DNA of 64,000 nt from Rufibacter tibetensis (GTDB lineage: Bacteria; Bacteroidota; Bacteroidia; Cytophagales; Hymenobacteraceae): the NCBI RefSeq assembly GCF_001310085.1, contig NZ_CP012643.1:124001-188000 (forward strand), given 5' to 3'. The notes beneath the pieces were generated by a model. The model did not search any database, had not been told where the DNA came from, and saw only the letters and a list, made by a program, of their open reading frames with translations. Shown here in pieces: positions 18,501-27,001 of this stretch. A program made the position numbers and the translations under genes. The number at the start of each line of letters is the position of its first letter. The first letter of the stretch is position 1.

Positions 18501-18786
18501 AGATGGTCACTGCTTCGCGTTTAGCTACGTTGATTTGAAATTAGGCAAACTGGTAGGGATGCCGGTACCAGGCACCTGTACCTTCGCCGGATGGGAATCT
18601 CTCCAGGACAACAGCGTGCGCTGGGGTGTTCCGCCATTGGGCGTTAAGGATGTGCAGGGCCGCTATCTGGAGAACCTGCAAACTGAGCCAGACGTGAAAG
18701 TGATGAACGAGTACGAACTGGTAAGCAAAGGCAAAGACCAACAGTTGGAAGTAGCCGTACAGGAGCTTCTGAAAGAAGTTAAGTAA
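15556..18786 (+). CDS. Tricorn-like S41 protease with beta-propeller and PDZ domains
   Basis: Exported serine protease of 1076 residues. After a signal peptide (AVQA-Q) come WD40-like/PD40 beta-propeller repeats (many copies of SPDGKT or similar, about 25-540), a highly charged Lys/Glu linker (about 571-592), the tricorn C1-like region, a PDZ domain (about 782-865) and the C-terminal S41 domain. RNNGGGD and the nucleophile Ser982 (NEANYSDGH) are present. Length and layout match the bacterial tricorn homologues that probably trim peptides in the periplasm. It is monocistronic, with a terminator after it. Confidence 0.92.
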   Translation: MLKKLIYTGALLFSTASAVQAQNAPSWLRYSSISPDGQTIVFTYKGDLYRVPASGGNAVPLTVHEAHDFMPVWSKDGKTIVFASDRYGNFDLFQMPATGGEAQRMTFHSANEYPYEFSPDSKTVYFGSTRMDMATNRQFPTFAQPELYKVALSGGRVQQILTTPAEEVKLSQNGQIMLYQDKKGGENQWRKHHVSSVARDLWSYDTKTGKHTKLTTFAGEDRTPVFADNDKTIYYLSEESGTFNVHRMAADKPGASTQLTKFTKHPIRFLTASNNGLLCFGFDGDLYTMQANGAPQKVNVVINTDAKTNNERIVPVAGNGVQDLAVSPNGKEVAFIYRGEVFVSAVEGSATKRITNTPEQERHVSFSPDGKTLIYATERGKGWKIYQTQITRKEEPYFYASTLLNETPIINNEKENYEPQFSPDGKEIAFVEDRMTLKVYNIADKKVRTLLTTNELFSMRENDQYFTWSPDSKWIAFDFSEPGFANSEVGLISADGKSKKINLTESGYQDDSPQWMAGGKMLIWNSTREGMRAQANSGGAQSDIFAMFMTQAAYDKFRLSKEDYALIKEQEEKAAKEKEKEKDKKKKKDEEALAIDWEGLKTRKARLTLHSSQLGDALVSKDGETLYYLARFEKGYNLWSTNLRTKETKMAVTLNATRASMDWDKDFKNLFLLADGRVIKLDPTANKQENVAISGDMNLNVAAERAFMFEHVWRRTNKTFYTAGFHGANWAALKEDYEKYLPHISNNYEFSEMLSELLGELNVSHSGSSFSNVPVNADATASLGVFYDQNFFGNGLKIEEVILEGPLQKAGFDVKPGMIIEKIDGETLTPEKDYAQFLNRKAGKNTLLTIYDPSSKKRRDISVKPISAGEESGLLYKRWVRRNAEEVDRLSNGQLGYVHIPSMNDPSYRTVYEEVMGKYANRKGMVVDSRNNGGGDLVADLAMFLSGKMFLNYTTDNRAVGIEPAFRWTKPSIALANEANYSDGHCFAFSYVDLKLGKLVGMPVPGTCTFAGWESLQDNSVRWGVPPLGVKDVQGRYLENLQTEPDVKVMNEYELVSKGKDQQLEVAVQELLKEVK

Positions 18787-18801
18787 TAAAGATACATTTA
18801 G

Positions 18802-18830
18802 AGAAAAGCCCGGTTCAGCCGGGCTTTTCT
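18802..18830. terminator. Terminator after the tricorn-like gene
   Basis: A 12-bp perfect stem (18802-18813 with 18819-18830) with a 5-nt loop, AGCCGGGCTTTT type. Confidence 0.85.
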
Positions 18831-18949
18831 GCTTTTAGGGCCATTGGAAAACATCAACAAGTTTATTGGTAAGTGTTTCAAGTGTCTTTTTCAGAAAATA
18901 GCCGTAAAAATGAAATGCTAAACTTCTCACACCCCTATGCCTTCGGCTT

Positions 18950-19495
18950 ATGAATAACAGAGACCTCAGCAAATTCCTAAGCCTGGTTCTTCGGCACAAA
19001 CCTGAGGCTTTAGGCATACAGCTAGATAAAGAAGGCTGGACAAGCGTTGAGCAACTCCTGCAGAAACTTAACGCTAAAGGTAAACCTATTACCCGAGAAC
19101 GTTTGGAAGAGGTTGTTTCAACGAATGACAAGCAGCGGTTTGCTTTCAATCAGGATCATACCCGCATCAGAGCCAATCAGGGACATTCATTAGCCGTTGA
19201 CCTCCAATTGAAGGTAGTTAATCCACCAGAATTCCTGTACCACGGCACGGCAGAACGAAATGTAGCCTCCATTCTCCAAAACGGCCTTCATAAGAGGTCG
19301 CGACAATACGTGCATCTTTCCAGTGAGGTAGACACGGCCAGGAAGGTTGGTGCCCGGCATGGAAAACCTTTCATCTTTCTGGTTAAAAGTGGGCTTATGC
19401 GCCAGGAAGGAATCAATTTTTACAGATCAGAGAACAAGGTCTGGCTGACAGACTATGTGGCTCCGGAGTATCTGGAAATGTACAAAGAGCCTTAA
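18950..19495 (+). CDS. kptA: RNA 2'-phosphotransferase (KptA/Tpt1 family)
   Basis: Transfers an internal RNA 2'-phosphate to NAD+, forming ADP-ribose 1'',2''-cyclic phosphate. The 181 residues match the family end to end: N-terminal winged-helix LSKFLSLVLRHKPE with the catalytic Arg-His pair (15-16), the RIRANQGHS motif, the NAD-binding YHGT, and RQYVHLS with a further conserved Arg. Bacterial copies act on 2'-phosphorylated RNA ends of uncertain origin; no RNA ligase or repair gene lies beside it here. It appears to be a single-gene unit. Confidence 0.95.
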   Translation: MNNRDLSKFLSLVLRHKPEALGIQLDKEGWTSVEQLLQKLNAKGKPITRERLEEVVSTNDKQRFAFNQDHTRIRANQGHSLAVDLQLKVVNPPEFLYHGTAERNVASILQNGLHKRSRQYVHLSSEVDTARKVGARHGKPFIFLVKSGLMRQEGINFYRSENKVWLTDYVAPEYLEMYKEP

Positions 19496-19769
19496 GGCGT
19501 CAGCCTTTGAAGGTATTCCACTTGTTTTGGCAATACTTTTCAGAAAAAGGGCTTAAAATGAAGTGTCAATTATTTCCCTCATCCTGCACATCGCTACTAA
19601 TTATCCTAAAAGTCCAATACTAAAAAGTCTGCTATTGCGTACTAGTTTACATAGTAGAGCAGAGTTGATTGGTGAAAGCCAATGAGACCAACGGGTAGTG
19701 GCTTTCTCCTTTTTCATAAGCCAACCCTGTCGCGAACCCATCTTTAACTTCGTAAAGGAACCACTGGAT

Positions 19770-21086
19770 ATGCAGGTAACAGATAAACTCAAGACGTACT
19801 ACCAACATTATCAGGAATTAAAAGAAAATGGTGGGCCTGAGGAAAATACAGAATTGTTTGAGGCAGTCATAGAACTGGAAGAAGACATCATGTCTGCGTA
19901 TGGCTTACCCCCATCCCATACCCATCTTCAGATTCTATGGCAGTTTACTGAAATAACTCCCTTAACGGATGAAGTGGTAGAGGAAGCCCAGAACCAGCTG
20001 AAAGCAGCAGCCACTGAGCATCTGATGGCTCCCGTAAAAACCAATTTGGAGTTACTGCAGGAAGCCAAATCAGAAAGGATGAGTGCGTTCAACGTTTTGC
20101 CGGAAATTGGCCAACCTACCCACGACTATCCTATTTTCCTGTTCGAGGAGATGCTCCTGAAAGACAAAGCCACTCCTGAGGCCGTCTTACAGGAAATGGA
20201 GTCTGTAAAGGAATTGGACTGTTATGGTGAGGTAGCCACCTTGCTGTACTATCACCGGAAGACGTACAAGCGAACCAAAATCTACAAGACTTTAAAGCCT
20301 CACCTCCAGTTTCTGGACACCTACCTGCAGCAACTAAAAAACATTGGGGAAAGTGAAAACCATAGCAGCTTTGTCTCCAGCTTAATTAAAAAAGAAGCTG
20401 CCGAGGAAGCGACTACCCCTTCTGTGGTTTACCCTGAAGATACGTTACTGCCCCTCATTGGCATAGATCCTGCTTCTTACGCCCCAGAGTCCATCTTACT
20501 GACAGATGTCTTTGAAATGGAGGAGATAGTGTATGACGTGGATACTGCCGTCACTGTAACCGGAATGCTTTCATCTGGGGAAGATACAAAGAGAGTTTCT
20601 TTAGGGTTTGACTTGAAGGAACTGGTTAGGCTCTTCACTTTTTATGATGGGCAGGGAGAACAAATTTTTGCTTTGTTCTCTAATCAGCCGGAGAATGAGG
20701 TCCAAGACTCTCCTATTGTCATCAACCTGAAAGACAGCACCGGCAGTACTTTCCTAGCTTATCAGCACTATTTCAAAGTGTACAAACCATTGGTATTAGG
20801 CGAAGACGGCTCCCACCAGGTTATACAAGAGGAGTTTTACCTGGTAGAGGAAATCCTGGAAAGAACTGCTTATGATGCGGAGCAACTGGAAATCTCTAAA
20901 GTATCCCTTCACGGGTTGTTTCAGCACCTTAAAAGCAGCTATAGACTGTATTTAGAACTTCGGCAAGTAGGAGAAAGCGAAAAAAACGCCCGTAATGAAA
21001 GTGCGTTGGAGAACCCAACAACTTTTGAACTGGCCCGCCACCTTTTCACCCTTGACCAACACGGAGGCAAAATAGATTTTGAGTAA
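19770..21086 (+). CDS. Conserved hypothetical acidic protein
   Basis: I do not recognise a family. From the ATG at 19770 (MQVTDKLKTYYQHYQ) it has 438 residues; the frame is open from 19698, but the extra 24 residues look unlike a protein N-terminus. There is no signal peptide or membrane helix, and the composition is strongly acidic. The first half is mostly helical, with repeated Glu/Leu-rich segments. The second half has more beta-like stretches (VTVTGMLSSGEDTKRVSLGF and SPIVINLKDSTGSTF). It lies alone between kptA and tRNA-Glu and has its own terminator. Cytoplasmic location is likely. Confidence 0.75.
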   Translation: MQVTDKLKTYYQHYQELKENGGPEENTELFEAVIELEEDIMSAYGLPPSHTHLQILWQFTEITPLTDEVVEEAQNQLKAAATEHLMAPVKTNLELLQEAKSERMSAFNVLPEIGQPTHDYPIFLFEEMLLKDKATPEAVLQEMESVKELDCYGEVATLLYYHRKTYKRTKIYKTLKPHLQFLDTYLQQLKNIGESENHSSFVSSLIKKEAAEEATTPSVVYPEDTLLPLIGIDPASYAPESILLTDVFEMEEIVYDVDTAVTVTGMLSSGEDTKRVSLGFDLKELVRLFTFYDGQGEQIFALFSNQPENEVQDSPIVINLKDSTGSTFLAYQHYFKVYKPLVLGEDGSHQVIQEEFYLVEEILERTAYDAEQLEISKVSLHGLFQHLKSSYRLYLELRQVGESEKNARNESALENPTTFELARHLFTLDQHGGKIDFE

Positions 21087-21162
21087 ACGCTTTTCTTACC
21101 AAAAACTTAAAGCCTAAATAGAAGTAAAGTTTCACCATACCCAGCAATAAACTTCTTAATTG

Positions 21163-21199
21163 GCCCTGTTGCTTTTTCTCAAGAATAAAGCAACAGGGC
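21163..21199 (+). terminator. Terminator after the hypothetical acidic protein gene
   Basis: A perfect 13-bp stem (21163-21175 with 21187-21199), 76 nt after the stop codon. The rest of the gap between the gene and the tRNA holds nothing else except the tRNA promoter. Confidence 0.7.
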
Positions 21200-21349
21200 A
21201 AATTCCTTCTTTTTTAGTGCTTCTTACTAAAAGTAGAAAAATAGACTGCGTGACAAAAAACATCCTCCTGCATTTCTCTTAATAATCAGAAGGTTAAGAA
21301 AGAGATGCAGTCTTAAGGTAAAAAACCTTCAACTTTTTTCCTGAAGAAG

Positions 21350-21381
21350 TTTGGCAGATAAAAAACAGCCTTCTATATTTG
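21350..21381 (+). promoter_or_regulatory. Consensus Bacteroidota promoter of tRNA-Glu
   Basis: TTTG (21350-21353), 20 nt, then TATATTTG (21374-21381) matches TTTG-N19-21-TAnnTTTG exactly. Transcription would start near 21388, about 14 nt before the mature tRNA. Confidence 0.75.
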
Positions 21382-21401
21382 CACCATCAAAACCGAAAGA
21401 T

Positions 21402-21473
21402 GGTCCGTTCGTCTAGGGGTTAGGACACCAGATTTTCATTCTGGTAACAGGGGTTCGATTCCCCTACGGACTA
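21402..21473 (+). tRNA. tRNA-Glu (anticodon TTC)
   Basis: A full cloverleaf is visible: acceptor GGTCCGT paired with ACGGACT (G-U at 1-72), a D arm with AGGGGTTAGGAC, an anticodon stem CCAGA/TCTGG around loop TTTTCAT (anticodon TTC), and a T arm with GGGTTCGATTCCC. The discriminator base is A and CCA is not encoded. It has its own promoter and terminator. Confidence 0.95.
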
Positions 21474-21477
21474 CACG

Positions 21478-21509
21478 AAAGCCTCTCAGTTCATTCTGAG
21501 GGGCTTTTT
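21478..21509 (+). terminator. Terminator after tRNA-Glu
   Basis: Stem GCCTCTCAG/CTGAGGGGC (one G-U) with loop TTCATT, followed by five T. Confidence 0.8.
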
Positions 21510-22073
21510 CTTGCTATTCAGACATCAATAGCCTGCACTTATCCAAACTACCCTATTGGGTGCCAGTTATTGAGAGCTAATGCATCTGTAATCCCCTCTT
21601 TTCTTTGATACTCTGTTGTTTCCAAAGAAAAACTAGAAGTGGCCTATGCTACTAAAAATGAAAGAAGCCTTGGTATCAGGGCAGTCAATATTTTTAGTTT
21701 TTGGATCTTAAACTTTTGTGAAGCTTTATGCATATAGAAGCAAACAGCATTAAGTTTTAAATATTGTCAACAAAATATAAGTACAATTTGATTTATCTAT
21801 ACCTCCCAATATACTTTTATTTTCAAACTCCGTATACGACTTGCAAAACAGCCCAGAGAAGAAGATTTCAGTAAAATAACTAAAAACTGAAAGTCTTTTT
21901 AATTGTGATAAGAATTACCTAAAACCTCTAAAGTTCTAAAATCACATCAAAATACTTGAACAGGTATCGTTATTCTTTATTTTCTGGTGCTTTAATTTTA
22001 ATAGAAGCCCAATGAGTCTATTTAATAGTTCTTATTAAACAAGAAAAAAAACAACTTACAATAAAATAAAAAG
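21510..22073. other. AT-rich gap without recognisable genes
   Basis: About 560 bp of low-GC sequence between tRNA-Glu and the outer-membrane protein gene. I see no credible reading frame, hairpin or repeated tRNA end in it. Confidence 0.5.
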
Positions 22074-22643
22074 ATGAAAAAACTACTTTTACTCGTTGTG
22101 CTGTTTGTTATAGCAGCTAATAGCACACATGCACAGCACATGAACCTGGGCATAAAAGGCGGATTAAATTTATATAGCATAAGCAACTCGAACTACAATA
22201 CTAAAGAACACTTTAACGCTGGTTTACTCAGCCACTTCCACCTATCTGACCGCGTAGGTTTACAACCTGAAATTATGTTCTCGGGCCAGGGGGGGAAATT
22301 AAATAACTCTTCCAATCCCCGGTTAAACCTGAGCTACATCAATGTACCCGTTTTGCTTCAGTACATGTATAACAATGGTTTCCGGTTACAGGCTGGTCCG
22401 CAAATAGGGTACTTGGTTAGTGCAAATTCAAAAAATGATGGTGTTAGCACCGATGTGAAAAGTGGATTTAATTCACTCGATTTTGGGATTAGCGCAGGTG
22501 TAAGTTATGTGTTTGTACAAACAGGCATTGGCCTGGATGCCCGTTACAACCATGGAATCAGTAACATAAACGAAAATAACGCCAACAGATCTACGAACCG
22601 TGGCTTTCAGTTAGGAGTGTTTTATATGTTTAAGCACAATTAA
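22074..22643 (+). CDS. Outer-membrane beta-barrel protein (PorT/OmpX-like)
   Basis: A 189-residue exported protein: signal peptide to about residue 20 (STHAQ), then alternating short beta-strands with Gly/aromatic endings (LGIKGGLNLYSI, LQPEIMFSGQGG, FRLQAGPQIGYLVSA, DFGISAGVSYVF), ending GFQLGVFYMF, a typical C-terminal barrel strand. It matches the general porin-family small-barrel type of Bacteroidota. Function cannot be assigned. It is followed by a strong hairpin. Confidence 0.8.
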   Translation: MKKLLLLVVLFVIAANSTHAQHMNLGIKGGLNLYSISNSNYNTKEHFNAGLLSHFHLSDRVGLQPEIMFSGQGGKLNNSSNPRLNLSYINVPVLLQYMYNNGFRLQAGPQIGYLVSANSKNDGVSTDVKSGFNSLDFGISAGVSYVFVQTGIGLDARYNHGISNINENNANRSTNRGFQLGVFYMFKHN

Positions 22644-22669
22644 AAGCAGCTGAATCGACATAACATCTA

Positions 22670-22709
22670 AAAGCGAGAGCTCCCAGTCTAAGCCGGGAGC
22701 TCTCGCTTT
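22670..22709. terminator. Terminator after the beta-barrel gene
   Basis: A perfect 15-bp stem (22670-22684 with 22695-22709) around a 10-nt loop. Confidence 0.8.
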
Positions 22710-22951
22710 CAGCATAAACCAAATTGCTCCTCTGGGCCCGTATGTTCTGGAAGTTAGAGGATTGGTGGATGTGTAAGTTATACTACTTATTGTAATTACT
22801 AATCCTCTACTTCTGATTCAAAATGAACCGAATCACTTTGTACAATTTATAACAACAAAGTTCAAATATTATTAGATAAATACCTATTTTTAAGTATTTA
22901 TTAAGACTATTTTGTATTTAAATTTGAAAAAATATAAATACAAAATACTAT

Positions 22952-23803
22952 ATGACTAAAGCCCTTACTCTCCTCTTGCTCTTTTCGGCTCTTAACAGTT
23001 TTGCCCAGGAACTACCTGCAACAGACACGACAAAGGCACAATCAATTAATGCTACTTCACCTTCGCAGGGGATCATTCCATCTGATCCAGCATCTAAGCA
23101 GGAAGTATTCCGGAGAAACATAGTTAAGATGAACCTTTCTTCGCTTGCCTTCAACAATTACAGCTTTAGTTATGAACGGTCATTAACCAGAAAAATGACT
23201 CTGGTGGCGGGGTATTCATTTATTCCTAAATCAATTGTGTCGTCCATTCCGCTGGTGGAAAAAGGTTTGGACCAATCTGCGGAGGACGAAGACGACCTTA
23301 TTGAACAACTCCAGAATTCTACCATTGCCAACAAGGCCTATACTGGTGAACTCAGGTTTTACTCGGGCAAGAAACCAGGAGCAAGAGGCTTATACCTGGC
23401 CCTATATGGTCGCTACATGAATCTGGACGCCACCTACTCTCATGAGTATGAAACTGACTCCAGGACTTACGAAATCCCGATAGATGGTAAAATCACAGGA
23501 TTAGGAGGCGGATTGATGGTAGGCGCCCAGTGGCTCATCGCTAAAAGAATAACCTTTGACTGGTATATCATGGGGGGGCATCTCGGGAAAATGAAGCTTG
23601 ACTTAGATGGCAAGTCAGACCTAAGTACCATGACTCCTGCTGAAAGAAAGGAGTTAGAGGAAGAGATTGAGTCTGTTAATGATGACCTGCCTTGGAACCC
23701 TAAGGTAGACGCCACTGTGACTAGCAATGGGGTAAACGTAAAAGGGAATGCACCCTTTGCAGGAATCAGAGGCCTCGGCTTCTCTTTTGGTATAGCATTC
23801 TAA
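22952..23803 (+). CDS. DUF3575-like outer-membrane protein
   Basis: A 283-residue exported protein with a signal peptide (NSFA-Q, about residue 19). After a Thr/Ser-rich linker comes a barrel-like body: KMNLSSLAFNNYSFSYERSLTRKMTLVAGYSF, then YTGELRFYSGKK and GLYLALYGRYMN, ending GLGFSFGIAF. This resembles the DUF3575 family of predicted outer-membrane proteins. An acidic loop (about 220-245) interrupts it. A TAAATTTG at 22919-22926 fits a -7 element about 25 bp before the start, although its -33 partner is weak. Role unknown. Confidence 0.7.
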   Translation: MTKALTLLLLFSALNSFAQELPATDTTKAQSINATSPSQGIIPSDPASKQEVFRRNIVKMNLSSLAFNNYSFSYERSLTRKMTLVAGYSFIPKSIVSSIPLVEKGLDQSAEDEDDLIEQLQNSTIANKAYTGELRFYSGKKPGARGLYLALYGRYMNLDATYSHEYETDSRTYEIPIDGKITGLGGGLMVGAQWLIAKRITFDWYIMGGHLGKMKLDLDGKSDLSTMTPAERKELEEEIESVNDDLPWNPKVDATVTSNGVNVKGNAPFAGIRGLGFSFGIAF

Positions 23804-24138
23804 GGACAACTCATTTATCAATTATTTAGGTTTCAGTACCCAGAGGTTTTTCTATAACGCTAATGCACAAAATGTGCTCCATCTACAGAACGTTAGCTAA
23901 TTATTGATTTAAATTGAAGAATAAGCATTTTTGCCCCTGCTGACTTATGGCCACAAGAGCCTTTTCTTTTATATTCAGAATTAAATTTATTCAATATTTA
24001 TATTTACACAAAGCAATTCTAAAGCTTATTCATCGTCTAATTAGCAATACTCAACCTGTAAAGTTCTATTTCTATCGTTTTGGATTGTTGCTTGTTGTTT
24101 ATTGCATATTTTTATGTAGTCGCATTTTACCCCGAACC
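23804..24138. other. Gap before the small helical protein
   Basis: About 335 bp, AT-rich. An open frame runs through it from 23947, but its 64 residues are Phe/Leu/Tyr-rich and look non-coding, so I place the gene start at 24139. Confidence 0.5.
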
Positions 24139-24486
24139 ATGAAAAGCACTACTCAACCAAGCAACTTTACCTACCAAGCCTTTATGATAGGCAAAATAAA
24201 GGAGGGTTTCAACAATGAAGTATTTGAACGCGGCGATGCTCCTAATGAGGTAGCCATGCTGGCGCTTCAAGCTCGTTCACTTGTTGCCCAATTAGAGGCA
24301 TCTGAACCCACTCTTTCTCAACCTCTCCAAGAAGTTGCCTGGCAGGTAGATAACCTACTGCATGAAGCGCAGGCCATCACCTCTGCCCCAAAAAGAGATC
24401 TATACGGCTACCTGAAGGCATTTTACGACACAAAATTATCAATACTAGGGCTCCTTCAACACTTTGAGAGACACCTAGACTATTAG
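24139..24486 (+). CDS. Small hypothetical helical protein
   Basis: From the ATG at 24139 (MKSTTQPSNFTYQAF) it has 115 residues, with no signal peptide. The middle is predicted helical (EVAMLALQARSLVAQLEAS; LQEVAWQVDNLLHEAQAI) and the end is LLQHFERHLDY. I do not recognise a family. The frame is open upstream to 23947, but that extension reads like untranslated sequence. It sits among other small lineage-type genes. Confidence 0.55.
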   Translation: MKSTTQPSNFTYQAFMIGKIKEGFNNEVFERGDAPNEVAMLALQARSLVAQLEASEPTLSQPLQEVAWQVDNLLHEAQAITSAPKRDLYGYLKAFYDTKLSILGLLQHFERHLDY

Positions 24487-24700
24487 GCTTTCATTCTCTT
24501 TACCTTTTGAATAAATTAATTCCATAGTCTTGGAACACAGAAGTATTCGTCTCTTATAAGCCATGCCGCACGCATAAGCTACAAAGAATTGCATTTCAAA
24601 ACTCTTATAATTAAACTTGGGCATAATACAATGGGGCAACCAAGAGACCCAGCCTATTTCCCCTGGCGGCAGAGAATTCCTTGGCTATAACTGAAAAGCG

Positions 24701-25150
24701 ATGGATAAGCAGTACCCTTTCAAGGACTCCCCCCAGTTGGTATTTCATAAGGAGTACGTATCTATTCACCTTCTAGAAGCGCAATCACTCCTCCTTCTGG
24801 AGTGGAAACGCCAAATTTCCATGGAGGAACGGAAGGTGGGCTTTCAGGAAGCTCTTGCCTTCACACACAAAAATCAAATAAGCCGCTGGTTGGTAGATGA
24901 CTTGCAATTGTATATCATCACTGCTGAAGAAAAGGAATGGATTTTAACCCAGTTTCAGGAAGAGGCATCCAAATCTCCCCTCCTCAAGCTGGCGGTGGTG
25001 ACAGCAGACTTTTACCCAAGCCTTGTGGTCAATACCGAGTTCACTGAAAAAACAAAGGAAGGATACGAAGCCAAAGGTGTAATTCAGCATGAAGTGTTTA
25101 CAGACTATGCTAGTGCTCTTCATTGGCTTCTGCCAGACAGAGAAGTTTGA
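24701..25150 (+). CDS. STAS/SpoIIAA-like protein
   Basis: A 149-residue soluble protein whose layout resembles the SpoIIAA-like/STAS-like proteins common in this order: beta-strands near the N-terminus (YVSIHLLEAQSLLLLEW), an amphipathic helix (MEERKVGFQEALAFTHKNQ), the strand RWLVDDLQLYIIT with a conserved Asp pair, then a helix and LKLAVVTADFY. It ends with ASALHWLLPD. A diverged relative lies at 29395-29793. Regulatory or sensory roles are possible but unproven. The next gene is a receiver-domain protein. Confidence 0.6.
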   Translation: MDKQYPFKDSPQLVFHKEYVSIHLLEAQSLLLLEWKRQISMEERKVGFQEALAFTHKNQISRWLVDDLQLYIITAEEKEWILTQFQEEASKSPLLKLAVVTADFYPSLVVNTEFTEKTKEGYEAKGVIQHEVFTDYASALHWLLPDREV

Positions 25151-25279
25151 TATTCCCTTACTCTAAAAATAGCTTTCAAGACCCAACATTCTTTTATTAA
25201 TTTGCGGTTTATACGGACAACCGCCTTGTCTTATATATTTCTTAGGCAAGATTTGGTGCATAAACACACCTCATTGAAG

Positions 25280-25699
25280 ATGGTCAGGAAAGTCCTTTTA
25301 GTTGATGATGATGACATTTCTACGTTTCTGAACATAGAACTCATGGACCGCATGGCCTTTGCTGAAGAAACGGTAGTAGCCACAAACGGCCAGGAGGCGC
25401 ACGAGGTATTGCTTACTACTTGTTGCTCCTCCAACGTTTCTGAATGTCACCTTGACCTAATTCTCCTTGATATCAACATGCCTGTATTAGACGGCTTCGG
25501 ATTTCTGGAGGAATACGGCAAAATGGATCTTTGCTGCGCTCCTAAAGTAGTTCTCCTGTCCTCTTCAAATCACCCAGATGACTTAGAGAAAGCCAAACAG
25601 CATGGACTCCCCATTCTTACTAAGCCCCTGACTACAGAAAACCTCACCATTATTCTAAGTGAACTCTCTAAAGTGGTTGTAGAGACTCCTAACAAGTAA
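25280..25699 (+). CDS. Single-domain response regulator
   Basis: CheY-like receiver of 139 residues, starting MVRKVLLVDDDD at 25280 (the frame is open from 25202, but that extension lacks similarity). Acidic cluster at 9-12, phosphoacceptor Asp64 in LILLDINMP, switch Ser in VVLLSSSNHPDD and Lys115 in LTKPLT are all present. There is no output domain and no kinase next to it. Such stand-alone receivers usually take phosphate from hybrid kinases encoded elsewhere. Confidence 0.88.
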   Translation: MVRKVLLVDDDDISTFLNIELMDRMAFAEETVVATNGQEAHEVLLTTCCSSNVSECHLDLILLDINMPVLDGFGFLEEYGKMDLCCAPKVVLLSSSNHPDDLEKAKQHGLPILTKPLTTENLTIILSELSKVVVETPNK

Positions 25700-26389
25700 C
25701 TGCACAAAAAGTAAATTATAAATCTGCTTTAGGTGTGTTTTATAAAAGGAACGCATGCAACAACTAAAGGAATCCTCTGTATCACAATAATCAAGGCAGC
25801 CCTATTCAACAAAGGCTGCTTTATCTTTTTTTAAGTGCAGCTGTAGTGAGGCCTAAATTCGGCTAATTCCAAGAGATTCCGGACAAAGATTTACCTATTA
25901 CCACTTACCCTTTGGTTTTCATTTCCTTCCTGGAAACAGGCTCGGTTTAAAATATAATTCACCTTAAAAATAAATGTGTGCTGAAAATCTTTACCTCATC
26001 AGGACTGGTTTCCTGTTTCGACTATTTTGCTTTCTAGTAAACCCGAAACTTCCCAAGCCCAGTTGGCCAAAGGGAAATCTAAGTTTGTAGGAAATGCGAT
26101 TGACAGATATGAGCCATAAACTAGCAACTCTTAATTAATGGGTCTGAAAACCAAGCACATTATTCTTAGTGCGTTACCGGGTAGATAGCCCTGAGCCAAT
26201 GCATCTTATACAACTACTCTTCTTGTTTATATACTATTTTCATTAAACTTTGATCAGAGTGAAACAAGATTGATTTAGTAGTTTATTAAGAATTATCCTT
26301 AGATTGTAAACTTTTTATTGTACATTGTACGAAAATAAGGAACGGTTCTGCTGCAAGTAATGTAGTAGAGGTACAGTAAACAACAAATC
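25700..26389. other. 690-bp gap upstream of the cold-shock gene
   Basis: No gene is supported. The last 100 or so bases probably form the promoter and the untranslated leader of the cold-shock gene; such leaders often fold and control translation at low temperature, but I cannot define a structure here. A copy of the recurring TTTTCnGAAAA-like motif is at about 25926. Confidence 0.5.
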
Positions 26390-26581
26390 ATGAATAAAGG
26401 AACAGTAAAATTCTTCAATGACGAGAAAGGCTTCGGGTTCATTAAAGATGCAGCATCAGGTCAAGAGTATTTCGTACATGTCTCTGGAACATCTGAAGAA
26501 CTCAGAGAAAACGACGAGGTAACCTTTGATCTTCAAGAAGGAAGAAAAGGATTGAACGCGGTTAATGTTAAACGCGCTTAG
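26390..26581 (+). CDS. Cold-shock protein (CspA family)
   Basis: A 63-residue single cold-shock domain that binds single-stranded RNA or DNA. RNP1 is KGFGFIK (13-19) and RNP2 YFVHVS (27-32). It has normal length. It is followed by a clear terminator, so it is probably monocistronic. A second cold-shock-domain gene lies 420 bp downstream. Confidence 0.95.
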   Translation: MNKGTVKFFNDEKGFGFIKDAASGQEYFVHVSGTSEELRENDEVTFDLQEGRKGLNAVNVKRA

Positions 26582-26603
26582 TTAGTATATATACATCAAG
26601 AAT

Positions 26604-26632
26604 AAAAAGCCTTACAACCAGTAAGGCTTTTT
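26604..26632 (+). terminator. Terminator after the cold-shock gene
   Basis: A perfect 12-bp stem (26604-26615 with 26621-26632) with a 5-nt loop and a T run. Confidence 0.85.
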
Positions 26633-26704
26633 TATTCAGACCGACAGATATTTTTCTGTCTTCACTCTTGGTTCTGGCCTTCGGAACCTACTTAAACTAA
26701 TTGC

Positions 26705-26929
26705 ATGAACAGAAAATACCTAGTAGATACCGAGACGCGTGAATATCTGTGTGTTGCTTTGAAAAAAGGACAGGACTGGGTGCCTAACAACCAAGACTCC
26801 CTTCAGAAATTCATGAACTCCCGCTCTAATGAGAGCAAAACTGAGGCAGAGTTAGTCTCAGGCGAATTTAATGACAACACCTTCTTTGAGAAGTGGATCC
26901 GCAACGGCACCAATTTCCTGTTTAGGTAA
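26705..26929 (+). CDS. Small hypothetical protein
   Basis: A 74-residue soluble protein beginning MNRKYLVDTETREYLCV and ending WIRNGTNFLFR. No family is recognised. It is placed between two cold-shock-domain genes and oriented like them, with 72 nt to the next gene; joint transcription is possible. Confidence 0.55.
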   Translation: MNRKYLVDTETREYLCVALKKGQDWVPNNQDSLQKFMNSRSNESKTEAELVSGEFNDNTFFEKWIRNGTNFLFR

Positions 26930-27001
26930 TTAGTCGCGCACGGCAACGGCCGTCATTCCTCAGAAATCACAGTAGTTAACATCAAAGAGCAAGAACACAT
27001 A

